NCBI GenBank assembly: GCA_016987375.1
Contig: PJRA01000509.1
Span: forward strand, 936,201 to 1,000,200
Source of the DNA: Brachionus koreanus
Taxonomy: Eukaryota > Rotifera > Eurotatoria > Ploima > Brachionidae
Direction of reading: 5' to 3'
Length of the DNA: 64,000 bases
Shown: positions 32,301 through 44,300 of the stretch, piece by piece
Numbering within the stretch: position 1 is the stretch's first letter
How the letters are laid out: each line of letters begins with the position of its first letter
Translations under genes and position numbers: made by a program
Notes under the pieces: model-generated
Seen by the model: only the letters and a program-made list of their open reading frames with translations
Database searches by the model: none
Told to the model about the DNA's origin: nothing

Positions 32301-33390
32301 ATAAATCTGTTTTATCCAGTTTTTAAGAACAAAAAAAAATTTTAAGATGAAATTTTTAGTTTTCATATATTTTATTGAATTATTTATTAAGCATTAGATC
32401 AAATTAAAATAATGACAAATTATTTTATTTAATAGCAAAATGAAATTTTAATTTTACGTTTAGTATTTTTAACTGCATGAAACTACTACTACTATTATTA
32501 ATTTTTTTTTTTTTACCCTATTCTATCCTTGTGGATAATGGTAAAAAAAAAATATTATTAAATTGGTAAAAAAAAAAATTTTTAAAAATTTCTCTTATTG
32601 ACATCAAGATTTTATTCGAATGCGGAAGAGATCTTAGTTTGTTTAAATATTATGTTTATTTTATTGGTACAGCATTAGACAGCGCCAAATTGCGACAAAA
32701 AGTCCGCATACTTGAGCTTAAATTGTTCAAAAATATTATTTTGCAAAAGGATGCAATTAGTCAAGCACTAAAGAAGTAAATATTTAAAAATTTGGCTTTA
32801 TTTGTTTAATGATTTAATTATTTAGAGAGACAAATCGTAATGATACGGATCGGTTGATTTGTTTTTCGCTATCAATAATAGCATATTTTGAAATTTTATT
32901 AAAAAAATTGAGTGTTTTAGTAAATCATTTTAAAGATGAGTCAGATTCGCTGAAAAGTTTTGAGTTTGATGACTTTACTGACTTAAATGCCGACGAGTTG
33001 ATTATGCATGATGAAACAACAGGCCAAAATCTACAAGTGTTAGAAGAATCGAATAATTTAAATTTGGATCTTGAATCTGTTAGGAGCCTTAGGGAAGAAA
33101 TAGAGCAATTGGACGTTAATCTGGGAAGATACAATGTGCGTGATGAATCAGATGAGTTCTTAAAAAAAATTATAAATTTTGATGAAGAAAAAGAAGAATT
33201 AACAGATGCTCATGACACTGGACAATCTAAAATGCCTGCTAATAGTTTGAACATTCGAAAGGATTCTAAAATTAAGAAGATATATCATAAAAATAAGCGT
33301 CTATGCATATTTGTTGTTATATTTATTATTTGCATATTAATTATTGGTGTAGTATGTGCAGTGATTTTTGGAAAAAAAATTGATAAATGA
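29334..33390 (+). CDS. Tail-anchored coiled-coil protein, partial exon model
   Basis: The well-supported exons are 32673-32775 and 32826-33390, which join in phase and read LRQKVRILELKLFKN, a helical region, a long acidic stretch and a final hydrophobic segment (about 33301-33370) followed by GKKIDK and the stop. That arrangement is typical of a tail-anchored membrane protein with its bulk in the cytosol. A likely first exon is 29334-29384 (17 codons, GTAAGC donor), with a TATA word just upstream. A coiled-coil-like stretch at about 29577-29740 could be a middle exon but needs a frame change. The connecting exons are missing from my model and the family is not recognised. Confidence 0.5.
29577..29740 (+). 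other. Possible exon with a frame break
   Basis: One frame reads DSLEDCLFVIKQIELIDCLN and EERKKFSEKAT, then coding character continues in the next frame as FEFEKELEVNLKILLNCK. This looks like one helical exon with a single-base shift, from sequence error or decay. Confidence 0.3.
29741..32477. other. AT-rich stretch, probably intronic
   Basis: Holds a small inverted repeat (GGTCAAAAACYGAAAA at 30121-30137 and, on the other strand, near 30215-30232) and a weak inverted-repeat element at about 31045-31340 whose ends share GGTTTTTTCGATA-like words. No further exon recognised. Confidence 0.4.
32478..32545. repeat. LINE-tail-like repeat scrap
   Basis: ACTACTACTACTATTATTA is followed by ACCCTATTCTATCCTTGTGG, which continues ATAATGG. 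The second part matches 2494-2521 except for one base, in the same orientation. The CTA-type microsatellite and this block both belong to the LINE family at 2139-2865. Confidence 0.55.
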
Positions 33391-33685
33391 ACTATTTTTT
33401 GTTGGTCGCTTTCTTATATTTTCCCTTATAAAAGATTAATAATTTAATTATAACAAAATTTTATGGTTTTACCATTTAAATCACCAATTATTAAATAAAT
33501 TTTTTCATTTTTTATTTTTAATTTTAAATAAATCAAAAAAATAAACTTTGTTGAGTCGCTCTAAAATAATGTCAGTTAAAAGTCAATTATTTAACTCAAT
33601 GTATTGGGTTCTGTTGTTCAAACATTCAAAAATTTTCGTTTAATTTGAATATTGGTTAAGTTAAAGTGTCACTTTCTCAAAATTT
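33391..33685. other. AT-rich spacer
   Basis: Nothing recognised. Confidence 0.5.
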
Positions 33686-33990
33686 TCGGATTTCCATTTT
33701 GATGAGCTCTTTCGTGATTGTTGACCTCTATGTTACTGCTGGGCTTCCATACTTTACGTTGCCCTTGGAGATTCCATTGAAGAGCTTTATTTACCCTTTT
33801 TTCTATCAATCTAAGTACACGTCCAAGCCATCGTAGTCTTTTGTCCTTAATGCATTGACTTAATGTCTCTAAATTTGTTCTTTTGTAAAGGTAAGCATTC
33901 GAATGTGCCTCAGACGAGTGTATCCCAAGAATAAGCCGCTGACTTCCAGTGTGTAAGATGTTAAGACTTTTTTGCTTGCAAGAAAATATC
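33686..33990 (-). mobile_element. LINE reverse transcriptase C-terminal remnant
   Basis: The minus strand reads LTSYTGSQRLILGIHSSEAH, then SNAYLYKRTNLETLSQCIKD, KRLRWLGRVLRLIEKRVNKA and LQWNLQGQRKVWKP. This is the RIKDKRLRWLGHVLR-type end of a LINE polyprotein. It is truncated on both sides and belongs to a different LINE lineage from the CTA-tailed ones. Confidence 0.75.
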
Positions 33991-34114
33991 TAAAAAGATT
34001 AAAAATATAAAGTCACGAGTTCCGGATAACTTGTAGTGATTTTTTTAAAAGTTTTTAAAATCTTAAAATATTGAAATCACTTTTCAGACGTTTTTTATTT
34101 TTTTATTGGGAATA

Positions 34115-34560
34115 AGAAATTGAAATTCGGCTCGTCTGTTCTAAGTCAAAGTTCCAAAACCGCTTTTAAGCGCAATCAATTTGAGCCAAAATAGATGATT
34201 TGCCTATTCATCAATACAACTTTCCCTATATTGGTACATGTAGTTCCTAAAGGACATAACATAAATAACATTCATATTGATGAAAATTTTATTTATTCTT
34301 TCTCAATGGTCTAAAACCGAATAACCAACATTGTGTAGTTAAAATATGAAAAATTTACTTGACAAAGAAAACATAACGAACTTCCTCATATCAAATGGTA
34401 ATCCAAATTGACCATTCTGCTTACTTGCCAGATTTAATTCCATGTAATATTTGGTTGTAATATTTGGACCAAAAACAAACAAATGAAGAACAGGAGAACA
34501 AATGAGTTGCTTTGAACATTTTAGAAAATTTAAGATATGGATATTTATAAATGCTCTTTC
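34115..34560 (+). pseudogene. Degenerate mariner-type transposase, second lineage
   Basis: The plus strand gives, in shifting frames, SSKTAFKRNQFEP, LVHVVPKGHN (family form FVPKGQTVN), TSSYQMVIQIDHSAYLPDLI and PCNIWL, the last two matching HPPYSPDLAPCDFWLF. It is a mariner C-terminal half with stops, of a different subfamily from the copy at 8510-9320. Ends and inverted repeats are not visible. Confidence 0.6.
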
Positions 34561-35400
34561 ATAGCGTTTTATATATAATTTTTTTTATTTTATCTATAAT
34601 AAAGAGTACCAAAGACAACTTTTTAATTCATTATTATAGGCTGAATCACTTTTATTTGGTCTGTGGATTTAACTGTCGAAAATGCATATTTGTGCAAAAA
34701 TTTTTTTCTTTGATTATACCATTAAAATGCAAGGGAATAAGCTAAAACAACGATTGAAAACGATATATTCAAAATGATTTGAAATGGAAGTTAAAATCAG
34801 TTAAAATTTTTGCATGATTTGTATTTTCATATAAAAATTTAACCAAAACTGGTGTAATTACGTAAAATAACGTAATTTGGCAAATTCTGGCCATTTTTTA
34901 AAAGACATTTCAGAAATATTTCGACAAGACTAAGAATGTTAAGTTATGTTAATCTTAACTTAACTTAAAACTAAACGCAAAAACAAGTTATTTAATTCAA
35001 ATATTCAATATAGTTAATAGATACGAAATTATTAATTAAAATAAAGTTTTAAATTTTTCTTTTAATCGGTTGTACAGTTTTAGAAGGCATGCTACTTCTA
35101 TAAAATTTAAGTTTATCAAGATTTATTGGCACCATTTTTCTAATTTTAAGAAGCTAATATCATGTAAAATTGAATTCAACTTGATACAAGTTGATTAAAA
35201 CTTATATAATTTATTTGTTTATGTATTTTGGAAAATTGAAATTTTAATTTATTTTTTTCATTTAGATTTTTCGTGGAAATTATTAAAAATTAAAAATGCT
35301 TTTATCTAGTTTAGATATGAAAACTGAAACTTAAGGAAATCTATAAAAAAATATCTTTTTTATAACTTTATTTTTCATTATTTAAAGTATGGTGTACATT
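34561..35400. other. AT-rich spacer
   Basis: No exon recognised. Confidence 0.5.
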
Positions 35401-35406
35401 TTTATT
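35401..35406 (-). terminator. Polyadenylation signal of Tom40 gene
   Basis: AATAAA on the minus strand, 32 bases past the stop codon. Confidence 0.5.
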
Positions 35407-35437
35407 TAATACAACCAAAATCAGTTTGGTTGTCAAT

Positions 35438-36370
35438 TTATCCAATAGTGAATCCAATACCAAATTTATAGTTAGCTTTAACATGATTAAGAAATCCACT
35501 AAGAACAAATGTGAACGGCAAAGGTAAGAGTCGTTTTTCTAAAACGGCACCAGTCGTCCAATTCGAATCTATCATACCTTTGAAGGTCATATTTGCTTTA
35601 TTTAAATCTACTTGATAGCTGAATGAACTGGTGCTGTCCATTGTCCTTAAATTGGTTTCTAGTTCAACTCCGAATTGAATGGGTGATTTTGATTGATGAT
35701 GATAGCACAAATGAAGTGACCCTAGTGGATTTAGGACTCCAGAAAATTGCCACATATTTCCAAAGTATCTCCAGCCGACTGAGTATAAAGCCATTCTATT
35801 GTTAGGCACATTGCGGCCATATTGAACCAAAAGTTCGCAGCCAAGATCCAAATTTTTGCTAACTCGTTGTAAATAATGACCTATTAGGACTCCTGAATTT
35901 TGTATAATATCTGTATTGACAGCTGTAACAGAAGCGGTAAAATTTTCGCCTTTATAATCGTTGGTCATTTGATAACCGGCGAGAACTCCGTCGGCTATTT
36001 GTGCAACTACTCTTGTGCGAACCTTAGGATGAAATTGATGAATTATATTTGTATTTAAGTTTCCATTCGAGTCCATGTCACCAAGAACAATCGGGTAAAC
36101 TTCGCTTGCCGAAATTTGATTAAGTCCGACATAAGTTGCACCGAATTTGTAACCAGATGGAACGACCGAGCTCATAACAATGTTATGATTTATTTGAAAA
36201 TGAGTACTTAAAACTTTGTTCAAAGTAAATTTGAATCCCTCGAATATAATCGGGTATAAATCTTTTGTTTTTTTATTTAAATCTTCGAATGTTCCCGGAT
36301 TTTGGCTCAATAAAGTCGGATCGATGACCGGCGCCTCATTTTCAGCTTGACCGAATGCTGGTGATGCCAT
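35438..36370 (-). CDS. TOMM40: Mitochondrial import receptor Tom40
   Basis: Uninterrupted 310-residue frame from the ATG at 36370. It is the beta-barrel pore of the TOM complex in the mitochondrial outer membrane, through which precursor proteins enter. The match to animal Tom40 is strong throughout: NPGTFEDLNKKTKDLYPIIF and EGFKF at the start of the barrel, GYKFGATYVG, EVYPIVLGDMDSNGNLN, GVLIGHYLQ, SFSYQVDLNKANMTFKG and, at the C-terminus, KFGIGFTIG. The Pro-rich N-terminal extension of vertebrates is absent, and only about 20 residues precede the conserved part. Having no intron is unusual here, as most neighbours have several. VDAC was considered, but the listed motifs are Tom40-specific. 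Confidence 0.95.
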   Translation of the reverse strand: MASPAFGQAENEAPVIDPTLLSQNPGTFEDLNKKTKDLYPIIFEGFKFTLNKVLSTHFQINHNIVMSSVVPSGYKFGATYVGLNQISASEVYPIVLGDMDSNGNLNTNIIHQFHPKVRTRVVAQIADGVLAGYQMTNDYKGENFTASVTAVNTDIIQNSGVLIGHYLQRVSKNLDLGCELLVQYGRNVPNNRMALYSVGWRYFGNMWQFSGVLNPLGSLHLCYHHQSKSPIQFGVELETNLRTMDSTSSFSYQVDLNKANMTFKGMIDSNWTTGAVLEKRLLPLPFTFVLSGFLNHVKANYKFGIGFTIG

Positions 36371-36640
36371 TTTTTTTCTAAATTATTTTTAGTTTTTATT
36401 TTTTTTTATTTAAATTTTTTTGGAAAGATTTCAAATTTAGTTTATTCCAAGCATGTGTGTAATAGTATAATATTAGCATTTAAGTTGCGATAAAAAGCAT
36501 TCAATTTTAAAATAAATTTTTTATAATTTGAATAAAAGCTTTTTTTCATTGCAAATATAAGACATATTTAGGTTTGAATTAATTTGATTTAATTTTTTTT
36601 TTAAACAAAAATCAACTAAAATTTTATAGCAACAAAAAAC
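36371..36640. other. Tom40 upstream region
   Basis: AT-rich; should contain the Tom40 promoter, with no obvious TATA box. Confidence 0.4.
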
Positions 36641-36644
36641 TGGT

Positions 36645-37560
36645 TCATTTAGCTCTCACTTGCTTCCACAGCCCGATTACCGCTTGGCTATCTAGGTGCA
36701 GATTGAAGTTGTGGAACAATAAAATAGTAAACGGCAGCAAAGATGCTTGTGCCTCATTAGAATGAATTTTATTAGTCGGTGCGGGCATTGAGAAATCACG
36801 TCCAGAATGGCCGTCTACCGCCCCGAGCCCAAATTCGCTGGTATCGGAAAACCAAGTTTTCCAATTTTTATTTCCCCTGTTCTTAAACGCCAGAAAAATT
36901 ATCTTAAGAATAATCAAGATGTACCACAAGTACTCTCTTAATAGTAGGACACACCTTGCCGGGATACCCTAAATAATAATTAAGGTATGCCCTAATTCTA
37001 AGGACTTCCCTTTAATTTAGGTCAGAAAAGAGAAAGCCCTCGGTGATCTTTCTCAGAAAAGATGAAGCTTCCTGAGATCGTTTTATACCTAAACTGTCCC
37101 AGCTCGCCCCCCAAAAAACTGATCTTCTTTACCGGGTTTAGTACCGACTTCGAAGTATTCAACACCCAATCTGCTGCTTTTAATTTATGCCTTAGGACAC
37201 TGATTATAACTTGGAGGAGGTTCTTATCTTGGTGTGCGATTAGCAAATCGTGCAGATGCCCGCATGTATACTTGGTGTATTTTCTAATAAATCTAAGTAT
37301 ACAATTTAGGATATAGGATGCTATAAAAAGTTCGAAAGGCATTCTAATAAAGTGGAAGAACTTCCCACTGTATCTCGGCGCTTCAATAAACTTGGTTAGT
37401 GCTGAAAAATTAGGAATAGGGAACGTTCTGAGGTTGGCCGAGGAAAATATGTATCTTGTTTCTCTTCTCTTCAGAGAAACCTAACGGACCTGAATCAAAT
37501 AGAAGCAGACTCAGGAGAATCCGAGGAAGAGGAGGACAGAACTCGAGTTCTGTAAAAAAT
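36645..37560 (-). mobile_element. DIRS-like retrotransposon RT/RNase H remnant
   Basis: The minus strand from about 37400 reads GKFFHFIRMPFELF (palm, family form MPFGL), then HLHDLLIAHQDKNLL (active-site block, normally Y-L/V-D-D, here LHDLL), SKSVLNPVKKISFLGGE and, after a frame change, WFSDTSEFGLGAVDGHSGRD with NEAQASLLPF, an RNase H-like part. The order RT then RNase H and the LGF/EKS-type motif suggest a DIRS or Ngaro (tyrosine-recombinase) element rather than a Ty3 one, but no recombinase is visible. Stops and the mutated active site mark it as dead. Confidence 0.6.
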
Positions 37561-37744
37561 GGGGTTTTAAACGGAAACTTGCTACTCGGTCTTTACGCCA
37601 GCAGGCCTGAGAAAAAACTGTCATAGCAAATATTCTAAAAAATTAAAAATTGAAAACCAAAAAATTGCTCTCGATTCTATCCCGAGCTTTCTAATATTAA
37701 ACTTTATCCAAAGCTAAAATATAACCATCATTTCAACACTATCA

Positions 37745-38340
37745 TAATGATAATAATAGTTAAGTGGTTGGTAGAACTTGCTGTGACAACCGACGTTGGC
37801 AGCGCATTCCAATTGTTCACTACTCGGTTTGGTAGAAAGTTTCGTCTTACTTCACATTTTGTTAGCTGCGAGCANNNNNNNNNNNNNNNNNNNNNNNNNN
37901 NNNNNNNNNNNNNNNNNNNNNNNNNNNNNNNNNNNNNNNACTGAGCTCATGAGTTTCGCATCATAGTACCAATTAACATGATTATACTTTTTGTCGATTT
38001 TATAGAATTGAATAAGATCACCACGCTCTCGCCTATCTTTTAGAGTCTCTAGTTCCAAATTAGCTAAACCTGACTCATAATTCAAACTTCTTATTAGTGT
38101 AACAAGTTTCGTTGCTTGTCTTTGTATTTTTTCAAGTCTAAATATATCTTTCTTTAAATAAGGATTTCAGACAGATGCACAGTATTCTAGATGCGGTCTA
38201 ACATATACTTTGTAAAGCTGCAAAAACGATTGAGCATCCCTATACATGAACGTTTTCTTGAGCATACCAAGCATGTTGTTAGCTTTTTTAACTGAGTTGT
38301 TATTATTTACAATGCGGGACAATGATAAGAATTAAAAAGA
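37745..38340 (-). mobile_element. LINE reverse transcriptase C-terminal remnant
   Basis: From 38340 downward on the minus strand come MLGMLKKTFMYRDAQ, YKVYVRPHLEYCASV, NPYLKKDIFRLEKIQRQATK and LANLELETLKDRRERGDLIQ with FYKI; after the gap follow RRNFLPNRVVNNWNALPTSV and TASSTN, then an ATT-rich tail. It is the same kind of LINE as 2139-2865, with few lesions outside the gap, so relatively young. Confidence 0.82.
37875..37939. other. Assembly gap (N)
   Basis: 65 N within the LINE remnant. Confidence 0.99.
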
Positions 38341-41300
38341 CCTACAGATCCTATAGAACAAAATCCTCAAGATTATTAAATTTTTTTCCACTGAAAACGA
38401 GTATAGACACAAACTTAGGTTTCTAAAAATTGATGATAGAGCAAACTTGTTGTTTATTAAATTTTTAAAATCAAGATATTACTACAAATTAATTAGTGAT
38501 TAAAAATTATTAAACTAGTGATTTTACTGCATAAAAAGACATCCCGAAATACACCATGGTTCAAACTCTTATTATCCTATTTAAACAACTTCAAATTTTG
38601 ATTTTTTCAAACAGGAGGGCTGAAAAGGAGCTTATAGCCGCACGAAACTACTCAGGATATCTCACGCATCATCCAAATTATTATTTTTATTTATTTATTT
38701 TTTAAAATTTAATTAAATTGTTTAAAATTTTTTAATAGAAAATTTAGTAATATTTTTGTTGAACATAAATAATTTAACAATAAAACAAATAAAAAAGCAA
38801 CAAATTTCAATGTAATCTTTATTGACTTTAAAAAAATAATTGAATAGCTGCTTTTTAAAAAAATGTTTTGCAAAATCAATGTGCTAAAATTAGATCAAGA
38901 AATCTTTTGTTTTAAATTCAAATTCAAATTATTTAAAAATTCAAATTGGTTCACTGGACACATTCGTTTATCAAAAAACGATTGAAATATTTAAGAAAAA
39001 AAAATTATTTGAGGTAAAAAAATTTATGTAAATAAATAAATTAAATTTGTTTTTATAACTTTTTTTATTCAAGTTCTAAAATATTTTAATTTTTTTGGTC
39101 TTGGTGTTTTTATTTTATTATTTTTGATTTCTTCAATAAAATTTTTTTATTTATTTAAATTATCTAAAATTAATAGTATCCCTACTCATGGTTTGAATAT
39201 TAGAATAAATAGGCAGTTATGTATTTTGATGAATTATTTTAGTTTAGCAAAGCGACAAATGCAACAACATATCCGATAATTTCAATTGCCAAATGATATA
39301 AAGTTGAAGCAATTATTAACTTTTTTGAATGGATTTATATTTATGAATTTTTTATTAAGAAGTACGCATAGAGCTAATTTAAAATTAATAAAATTAAGTG
39401 ATTTAAATGTTTGACACATTTTAAAATTTAATGTTTATAATGTGTTCAATTTTTGCCATAAAATCGATTTATTGATTTCTTATCTGATCCCAAAAGAGCG
39501 TGAAAACACTTGGAATAAATTTATTCTTTATTCAAATTAAATGAAAGATGCCTGTAGAAAAAAAAATGTGTTGAAGAGAATCGACTCGGACGACCGAATC
39601 TTAAGGAAAAACTACTTAAAATACAAAGTTGAAATTTATCTATTTTTTCTAATTAAGATTAATTACAAATCGGATATAATTAGCTTTAGAATAATGATGA
39701 TTTCAATTAATTTGAAATAATATTCGGTCTGGTTGAATCTATTTCAAATATTTCTATTATCATTCAGTATTAATTTTAGCACTTAATTAATCATAAAGAC
39801 ACACAGTTTTTAAAGGCTATTCATGTTTTTGTCCGAGTCGGTTGAGATGAAATTAGGAAAATTGAATCAGGCAGACGATTTCGTTTACAATTTCAATATC
39901 CGTATCCGTTACAAGTGCTATATAGAAAAATTTTGTTCTGACAAAAATTAAATCTCTTTTAGAAAAATTTGATCGCTTAAATTCACCCCTTCCGAAAATG
40001 TTTAATTAAGCCAACGTGTGTCTGAATGATAAACCGTTGTCAGTTAGAGACTAGTTCACTTACGGGAGGGGGCAAACAATATATATATACTAAAAAATAT
40101 TCTATTTTTGAGTAATTAAAAATTTATTTTCAAAAAATTAAGATACTTTTTAAAACAACTTGGCAAGTTTCAAATTTTAAGAAAAAAAATTAGGATTATA
40201 AGAAACCTAATTCCTTCATAATCCCAAATTTAATAGAATAAAAATTTTAAATTTAACTTTTTTTTTAATTTTAATTATCGAAAATTCTCAAATTATATTG
40301 TTGATAGTATCCAAGGGATTATGGTTGAAGAACAAATGATCTCTAAAGGTTTAATTTTTTCTTCGATAAAATTTTTATGTTGCTTAGATAAACCTCATAA
40401 TCTTACACATTTTAATTAACAAATCCCCAAAGAATTTTGTAATTTTAGATAAACTTTCTCTGTTTTTATTAGTTAGAAAACATTTTATTAATTAAGAGCT
40501 AAATAAGTTAGCATCAGTAAATAAATAATTTTCAAAAAATAATTTTCAAATTTTATTTATAAAAATAATCATTTTTGTTTCTTCTTTTAAAAACATGTTT
40601 TTTTCTTCTAATATATCAATATTAGATCCAATTTATCAATGATTTATTCAAAGCATATTTAAATAATAAAGGAATGAACTAAGAAATTCTAAATAAATTG
40701 AATTGAAAGTTTTCCTAAATGTTTATTTGTTATGTCTTCAAACATGGTGCTAATGGAAAGATAAAACGCCTACACGGTAAACGGCTTTGTAGGTCCAAAA
40801 AATGAACTTATTTCTAAAACTAATAAACAAATAAACCTTTAGTGTGTTTAAATTATTATTTATTCGTACCAGTGATTAGGCGGCGATAGCCCGTTGATTT
40901 TATTCAAAAATATAAAGGGCATTAAATGAAGCGGTGTTTCATTTGGCTCCAATGGATCTATTGAGTTTAATTCAAGCGACATTGGAATATGTGGGTTAAT
41001 TATTTGTTTCCAAAATGCTAAATTTACAAGTTTTGGTCGTAATTTTCGACCTATGTAAATTAAATAGTTTGAGTAACTTTTGAGATTAGACTTGCTCCGG
41101 TGTCCGCTAAAACGTCTTTGTCGTTTAATCGGAGCAGTGTTTTTTTTTTGATTGATTGTTTAAGATAACGAGTAGATAACGATTTTAAACAAGTCTTGGT
41201 TGTAGACATAACATGCCCAAGAAATGCCACTTGTAAATGCCAAGCTTAATTTTCGGGCTGTTTATATAACTTGTATTTTATGCCAATTTTTTATTTAACC

Positions 41301-44300
41301 GAAGCGAAAGAAAATTTCTCTGGGCAAAATTCCACCGCGAGTAGGCTAAGTAAATCAATGAAAATAATTGAAAAAATATGCTCAGTCAAAATATTTTATC
41401 TTAAAAATCAAGTAAATATCCTTTTGAAATAGAACTAAGAATTGATTTTTATCTATTTATTTTTGTAATGATGTACATTACTCTTTTATTGAAGTATTTA
41501 AAAATTAGATATTTTAAATTATCTTTATTAGATAAAATTGAGATAATGATGTAATACTTGACTATTGGAATGTTAAGACGACATAGTTTGGTGACTATTT
41601 AAAATAGTCATTTTTTTTCTTTGAAGATTTTAGTATTATTTCTTAGACTTTAAGTATGTACTCAGATAAAATCTTAATTGGTATTTTTTATTTACTTTTA
41701 AAGATCTATATAGTGCCTGTTACAGTTGAATCTACTATTTTGAAAAAAAAACTTTGTCTAGACAACAATAACTCTTTGGTTTATCAACAAGAGCACTTTG
41801 TTTTTCTTTAAAAATTTCCGTTTTTTCATTAAAAAATTAATCAAAACTGATTTAATTATGGGCAGTTAATTATTTTTTTATTCTTCTAAAATTTAATTTA
41901 ATTTAATTTTTAAAAAAGTTAGGTAGCATTTATTTTTTCAATAAATTCCAAACATGTCATAATTGCTTCCAATTTTGAATACTCTATTTTGTAAAAGATA
42001 TTCAAATTTAAAATGTACTAGATATAACATTTAATTAGACAATGTTTTGAAGAAAATTTTAAAATCTTCTTAAAAATGATAAAATAAAGTCAAAATTTTT
42101 ATTTTAATTCAGAAAAATGGAATTTAGCATTTAACGAGAGAAAAAAAAATATTTTTCATGTTCAATCGAGTGTTATATTAATTTTTATAGGAAAAATAAC
42201 GTAGTTTTTTTTATGTAAAAAAAATTGAAGCATGTAATAATTATGATTTAGAAAATTGTAGATAATATTCATGATTAAACAACACTTTGATTTTTAAAAA
42301 AAAGAGATTTTGTTACGGTAACAGATCACAAATGTTAATGCATGACGTATCTTTGATTACGTTTTATTTAGATTTTTTTGTTATTTAAAATTGTATTAGT
42401 TAGATTGAGCAAAATTATTGTTTTAATTATTCTGTTTTGATACTATAAAATAATTATTTTAGACATGGCTAAAAACTCACTCTTTTGAAAATGTCCTAAA
42501 AATCAAACATAAACAGTTTTCTCATTAATTAATTTATTTTTATTGAGTTTTTATTCAAACTATTGAGCTGTGTAGATAAATTTTAACTTCTAAAGGAGGT
42601 TTTTTACTATCATCAATGCCAGGTATTTTTATTTTCTTCTATTTTGTAAATCTTCAAAGCTCTTTAATTACTATTTTTCTTTGAACAATTTTCAAATTCG
42701 TTTATTTATTTCTATTAGTTTCCTTTTAAAGCAGTTTATATTCATGTTGTATGGACCTTACCAATGATTGTATCAAAAGCTATTTGTGGCAATTGACTCA
42801 ATTATTTCACAATTCTGTTCGTTCAAAAGCAACTTCTTTCTTCTCGTACTAATTCTTAGAATTTTTAAAGTTATTCCATTTACTATTCAATTTTCTAATT
42901 TAAATATTAGATAAAAATATTAATAAAATTTTTAATTAAAACTGAAAAGAAATGGATGAGTAAAACCCATTTCAACTAGCTCGGAAGTCTTCAAACTTTT
43001 AATACAAATAAAAATGAATCATTTAAATTCTAATCAAGTTCATTTGCTTAAAAACCTTTATTTTTTTAGGTTGACTTTATAGGAGTTTTTTTTGTTGGTG
43101 AATATTTTAAAATATTCTCAAGCAAAAAAATTCAAACACTAGAAAAATATTTTTTAAATGATTTTTTTATTCATTTCTTATCAAGATGCTAAGATTTAAT
43201 TTCAAAAATTGGTCCACTTTATCACTGTTTATAGGAAATACAATAAAATTTTATTTTCTCGATATTTATTGAAAACAATTTGGTTGATAAATTTTAAATT
43301 GATTTTTTTTACTTTATTAGTGATTGAAATTTTAAAAATTATTTTTTACAGTTAAAATTGAGACCTTTTCGGGCACAATGAAAGAAATACTTTTTAAAAT
43401 AGCGTTAGATTTCGCTGATAAAAAAGTCTAATTGTCATAAATAAATCATCAGTTGTCATGATTAAATACATTTAAGTATCTTATTTACTCTAAGATACAA
43501 AGTACCTGTTTGTGTGTGTCACAAATTGGCTTTGCGAAAATCAAATATTTGTTTTTATTCAATTTTAACATTGTTTTATAAAAAGTTGTATATTCAAGTT
43601 AATTTTAACGCTCTTCAGGTATTGTATTGCTAATAAAAATCCAACAAGAAAAAAATTAGCTCACGTAGTGTGCTTATGCAATTGAACAAACACTATTCAA
43701 TTGATACGTCCATATAAAATCCTAATTTTAGCTCATAAATCACGATTTTTAGGATTTCAGTGTTAGAATATAATTTTTTATTTCAATGTGCCGACTATAA
43801 TAATGAGAAAATTGTTAAATTAGATAAATATTTTAATTAAGATCGAACTTGTATTTTTCTTTTGTTTATTAGGTTCCCATAAGCAGCTTTATTTTTTTAA
43901 TCGACGCCCTGCATAGGACACAGCGGCATTTGAAAGACGCGATTGATTCTCATCAATCATTTAATTTTCGGCTTTAGATTTTGACGAATACCTGATGAGA
44001 TCCGGGGTTATATAAGCCGGGAGAGCATGTCCACTACCACAAATTAGTTTAACTGTTGCCGAAATGCTAATATTGGCTTTTTGCTTTTTGACATTTAGTT
44101 GCTAAAAAATCTCAGCTAAATGAGACATTTAAATGAGATTTTTTAGAAACAAGCGTAAAATTTAAAAACACAAAAAAGTTTGAAATATCATTCCGATTTA
44201 TTGTTTTATGTAAATATAGAGTAAACAAAGCATCGAGTGAAATCAATAAAATTTATCGATTAAACAAAGAACATAGGTAATAATCCACTTGAATTTTGAT

